NCBI GenBank assembly: GCA_964494645.1
Contig: CAZBSH010000052.1
Location: 1 to 15,661, forward strand
Direction: 5' to 3'
Length of the DNA stretch: 15,661 nucleotides
Source of the DNA: Christensenella sp964494645
GTDB taxonomy: Bacteria > Bacillota > Clostridia > Christensenellales > Christensenellaceae
Shown: one piece after another, positions 13,782 through 15,661 of the stretch
Layout of the letters: the number at the start of each line of letters is the position of its first letter
Numbering within the stretch: the stretch's first letter is position 1
Made by a program: the position numbers and the translations under genes
The notes under the pieces: model-generated
What the model was told of the DNA's origin: nothing
The model's input: only the letters and a program-made list of their open reading frames with translations
Databases searched by the model: none

Positions 13782-14963
13782 ATGAAAAAGACGATTGAAG
13801 ATATTGACGTAGCCGGAAAAAGAGTTCTTGTGCGCGTAGATTTCAACGTTCCGCTCGACGCGAAAGGTGAAATCACGGATGAAACGCGTATTCAGGCGGC
13901 GCTTCCGACGATACAGTATTTGATTGATAAAGGGGCAAAAGTGATACTGATGTCTCATCTTGGGCGTCCGAAGGGCGAAGTAAAGCCTGAGTTTTCACTT
14001 GCGCCTGTTGCAAAACGTTTGGCAGAGATATTGAATACAAAGGTCGTATTTGCAAAGGATTGTGTAGGTAAAGAGGCAAAAGACGCGGTGGATTCTATTG
14101 GTGACGGCGAGGTAGTCTTGCTTGAGAATCTGCGTTTCCATAAAGAAGAAACAGCGAACGATGCTGCTTTTGCAAAAGAGCTTGCCGGTCTTGGAGACAT
14201 CTTTGTGAACGACGCTTTCGGTACGGCGCACAGGGCGCATGCTTCTACAGCGGGGGTTGCGGAATACCTGCCGGCGGTGGCAGGATACTTGATCGGTAAG
14301 GAGCTTTCCTTTATGGGCAAGGCGCTGGAAGACCCCGCTCGTCCGTTTATCGCGATTTTGGGCGGCGCAAAAGTATCTGACAAGATCGGCGTAATCGAAA
14401 ACCTTCTCTCCAAGGTCGACTGCCTGATCATCGGCGGCGGCATGGCGAATACATTCGTAAAGGCACAGGGGTATGAGATGGGCAAGTCGCTGGTTGATGA
14501 CGAGCGACTTGGGCTTGCGCTTGATTTGATGGATCAGGCAAACAAAAAGGGGATCAAGATCATGCTTCCTTCCGATTTTGTAGTCGCGACGGAGCTTGAC
14601 GCAAACGCGGAAGCACATGTCGTGCCCGTTGACAATATTCCGGCGGATATGATGGCGCTGGATATCGGACCTTCTTCACGGATTATTTTTGCAAACGAGA
14701 TCAAGCGCGCGAAAACAGTGATCTGGAACGGACCGATGGGCGTGGCGGAGATACCGGCATTTGCGGGCGGTACAAAAGCGATTGCGGAAGCGCTTGGAGA
14801 AGCTTCGGCAACGACGATCATCGGCGGTGGAGATAGTGCCGCCGCGGTTAAGAAACTGGGCTTTGCTGATAAAATGTCGCATATTTCCACAGGCGGCGGC
14901 GCGTCGCTTGAGTTCCTTGAAGGCAAGGAGCTGCCCGGGGTTGCGGCACTCAACGATAAATAA
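13782..14963 (+). CDS. pgk: Phosphoglycerate kinase
   Basis: The enzyme makes ATP from 1,3-bisphosphoglycerate in glycolysis. The 393-residue protein is full length. Substrate-binding motifs in the N-terminal domain are RVDFNVPLD (18-26), SHLGRPKG (58-65) and LLENLRFHKEE. VNDAFGTAHRAHAST follows. The nucleotide domain has ILGGAKVSDKI, GGGMANTF, WNGPMGV and IIGGGDSAAAV (346-356), and STGGGAS (369-375) follows. The ATG has a strong AAAGGAG site. tpiA follows after 81 bases. The usual partner gap (glyceraldehyde-3-phosphate dehydrogenase) is not upstream; a phosphate transporter is there instead. Confidence 0.98.
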   Translation: MKKTIEDIDVAGKRVLVRVDFNVPLDAKGEITDETRIQAALPTIQYLIDKGAKVILMSHLGRPKGEVKPEFSLAPVAKRLAEILNTKVVFAKDCVGKEAKDAVDSIGDGEVVLLENLRFHKEETANDAAFAKELAGLGDIFVNDAFGTAHRAHASTAGVAEYLPAVAGYLIGKELSFMGKALEDPARPFIAILGGAKVSDKIGVIENLLSKVDCLIIGGGMANTFVKAQGYEMGKSLVDDERLGLALDLMDQANKKGIKIMLPSDFVVATELDANAEAHVVPVDNIPADMMALDIGPSSRIIFANEIKRAKTVIWNGPMGVAEIPAFAGGTKAIAEALGEASATTIIGGGDSAAAVKKLGFADKMSHISTGGGASLEFLEGKELPGVAALNDK

Positions 14964-14985
14964 GGGAACCGGTATTTAGTATCAT

Positions 14986-15010
14986 AAAGGGCGGAGTAGA
15001 TCCGCCCTTT
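14986..15010 (+). terminator. Intercistronic hairpin between pgk and tpiA (weak or partial terminator)
   Basis: A perfect 10-base stem, AAAGGGCGGA with its complement, closes a 5-base loop. The T-run is only TTTTC, so termination should be incomplete. Similar hairpins between glycolytic genes tune the amount of downstream mRNA or mark RNA processing sites. Confidence 0.6.
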
Positions 15011-15044
15011 TCACAAATATTTATATTTTTAAGGGGAAAGAACA

Positions 15045-15661
15045 ATGAGGAAACCAATTATTGCAGGGAACTGGAAGATGAACAAAACGCCCGGCGAGGC
15101 GATTACGCTGATCAATGAGCTGAAGCCGTTGGTGGCTTCTGCGCAGGCGGAGGTTGTGGTGTGTACACCGGCAACGGACATTGCGGCTGCGGCACAGGCA
15201 CTTGCGGGCAGCAATATTGCGCTGGGTGCACAGAATATGGACTATCATGACAGCGGCGCATATACCGGTGAAGTGTCGGCGGATATGCTGCTTGAGCTGG
15301 GTGTCAAATATGTGATCATCGGACATTCGGAGCGCCGTGAATATTATGCGGAAACGGACGAGACGGTGAACCTTAAGGTTTTGAAAGCTTTGGAAAAAGG
15401 ACTTACGCCCATCGTATGCGTGGGTGAAAAGCTGGAGGAACGCGAAAGCGGCGTGACGGCGGAAGTGGTCAGAAAGCAGACGAAGCTGGCGCTTCTAAAT
15501 GTGGCGCAGGGTGATGTTGCGAAAGTAGTGGTCGCGTATGAGCCGATTTGGGCAATCGGGACGGGAAAGACCGCGACGAGCGACGACGCAAATGACACGA
15601 TCAAAGAAATTCGCGCGGCGATAAAAGAAGTGTTTGGAAACGCTGCCGATGAGGTAAGAAT
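15045..15661 (+). CDS. tpiA: Triosephosphate isomerase (partial, 3' end outside the window)
   Basis: The enzyme interconverts dihydroxyacetone phosphate and glyceraldehyde 3-phosphate. The first 205 residues are present, about four fifths of the usual ~250. The catalytic set is complete: Asn9 and Lys11 in AGNWKMN, His94 in IIGHSERRE, and Glu166 in AYEPIWAIGTGK, whose following residues form the active-site lid. The ATG at 15045 is preceded by AAGGGG at 8 bases. It runs past the right edge in frame without a stop, so the end is unseen. No separate promoter is evident, so it is presumably read from the pgk promoter past the hairpin. Confidence 0.97.
   Translation, partial: MRKPIIAGNWKMNKTPGEAITLINELKPLVASAQAEVVVCTPATDIAAAAQALAGSNIALGAQNMDYHDSGAYTGEVSADMLLELGVKYVIIGHSERREYYAETDETVNLKVLKALEKGLTPIVCVGEKLEERESGVTAEVVRKQTKLALLNVAQGDVAKVVVAYEPIWAIGTGKTATSDDANDTIKEIRAAIKEVFGNAADEVR

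Noticed and set aside
13955..14618. Long minus-strand open frames opposite pgk (176 and 207 codons)
   Set aside because: They are antisense shadows of a highly conserved gene, common in sequence with biased codons.

Overview
The window reads as ordinary chromosomal DNA from a Gram-positive, clostridia-like (Firmicutes) bacterium. Signs of this are AGGAGG-type ribosome sites before almost every gene, sigma-A-type promoters (TTGACA / TATAAT or TAGAAT), compact Rho-independent terminators, a pgk-tpiA pair, a DegV protein, an Lrp-aminotransferase pair like alaR-alaT of Bacillus, and what looks like a Re-type citrate synthase, typical of anaerobes. The genus cannot be fixed from this sequence. Coding density is high. 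No stretch over 300 bases lacks a gene, and I see no tRNA, IS element, phage gene or CRISPR array.

Left part (1-5.9 kb): the window opens in the last ~46 bases of a 5S rRNA gene on the + strand, so an rRNA operon lies just outside. A two-gene minus-strand operon converges on it: a TetR-family repressor and an FAD-dependent phytoene-desaturase-like oxidoreductase, with a near-consensus promoter and an overlapping palindromic operator. Divergent from it is an O6-alkylguanine DNA alkyltransferase (ogt), followed by a convergent gene for a membrane-anchored surface protein with three InlB-B-type repeats. Next come overlapping msrA and msrB (methionine sulfoxide repair), then a convergent degV (fatty-acid-binding protein). 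Several of these units report on damage or stress: alkylation repair and oxidised-methionine repair.

Middle part (5.9-11.5 kb): two amino-acid metabolism operons. The first joins an aspartate-type aminotransferase to a DRE-TIM metallolyase that I think is Re-citrate synthase. Together they would connect oxaloacetate, aspartate, citrate and glutamate. The second is lrp-aminotransferase-HAD phosphatase, with overlapping genes.

Right part (11.5-15.66 kb): trmL (tRNA wobble 2'-O-methyltransferase), a Na+/phosphate cotransporter with a PhoU-like tail, and the glycolytic genes pgk and tpiA. tpiA is cut off by the window end.

The most useful leads are the candidate Re-citrate synthase, the palindromes sitting in the tetR and msrA promoters, and the InlB-repeat membrane protein. 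I found no convincing new multi-gene system; most of the window is housekeeping.
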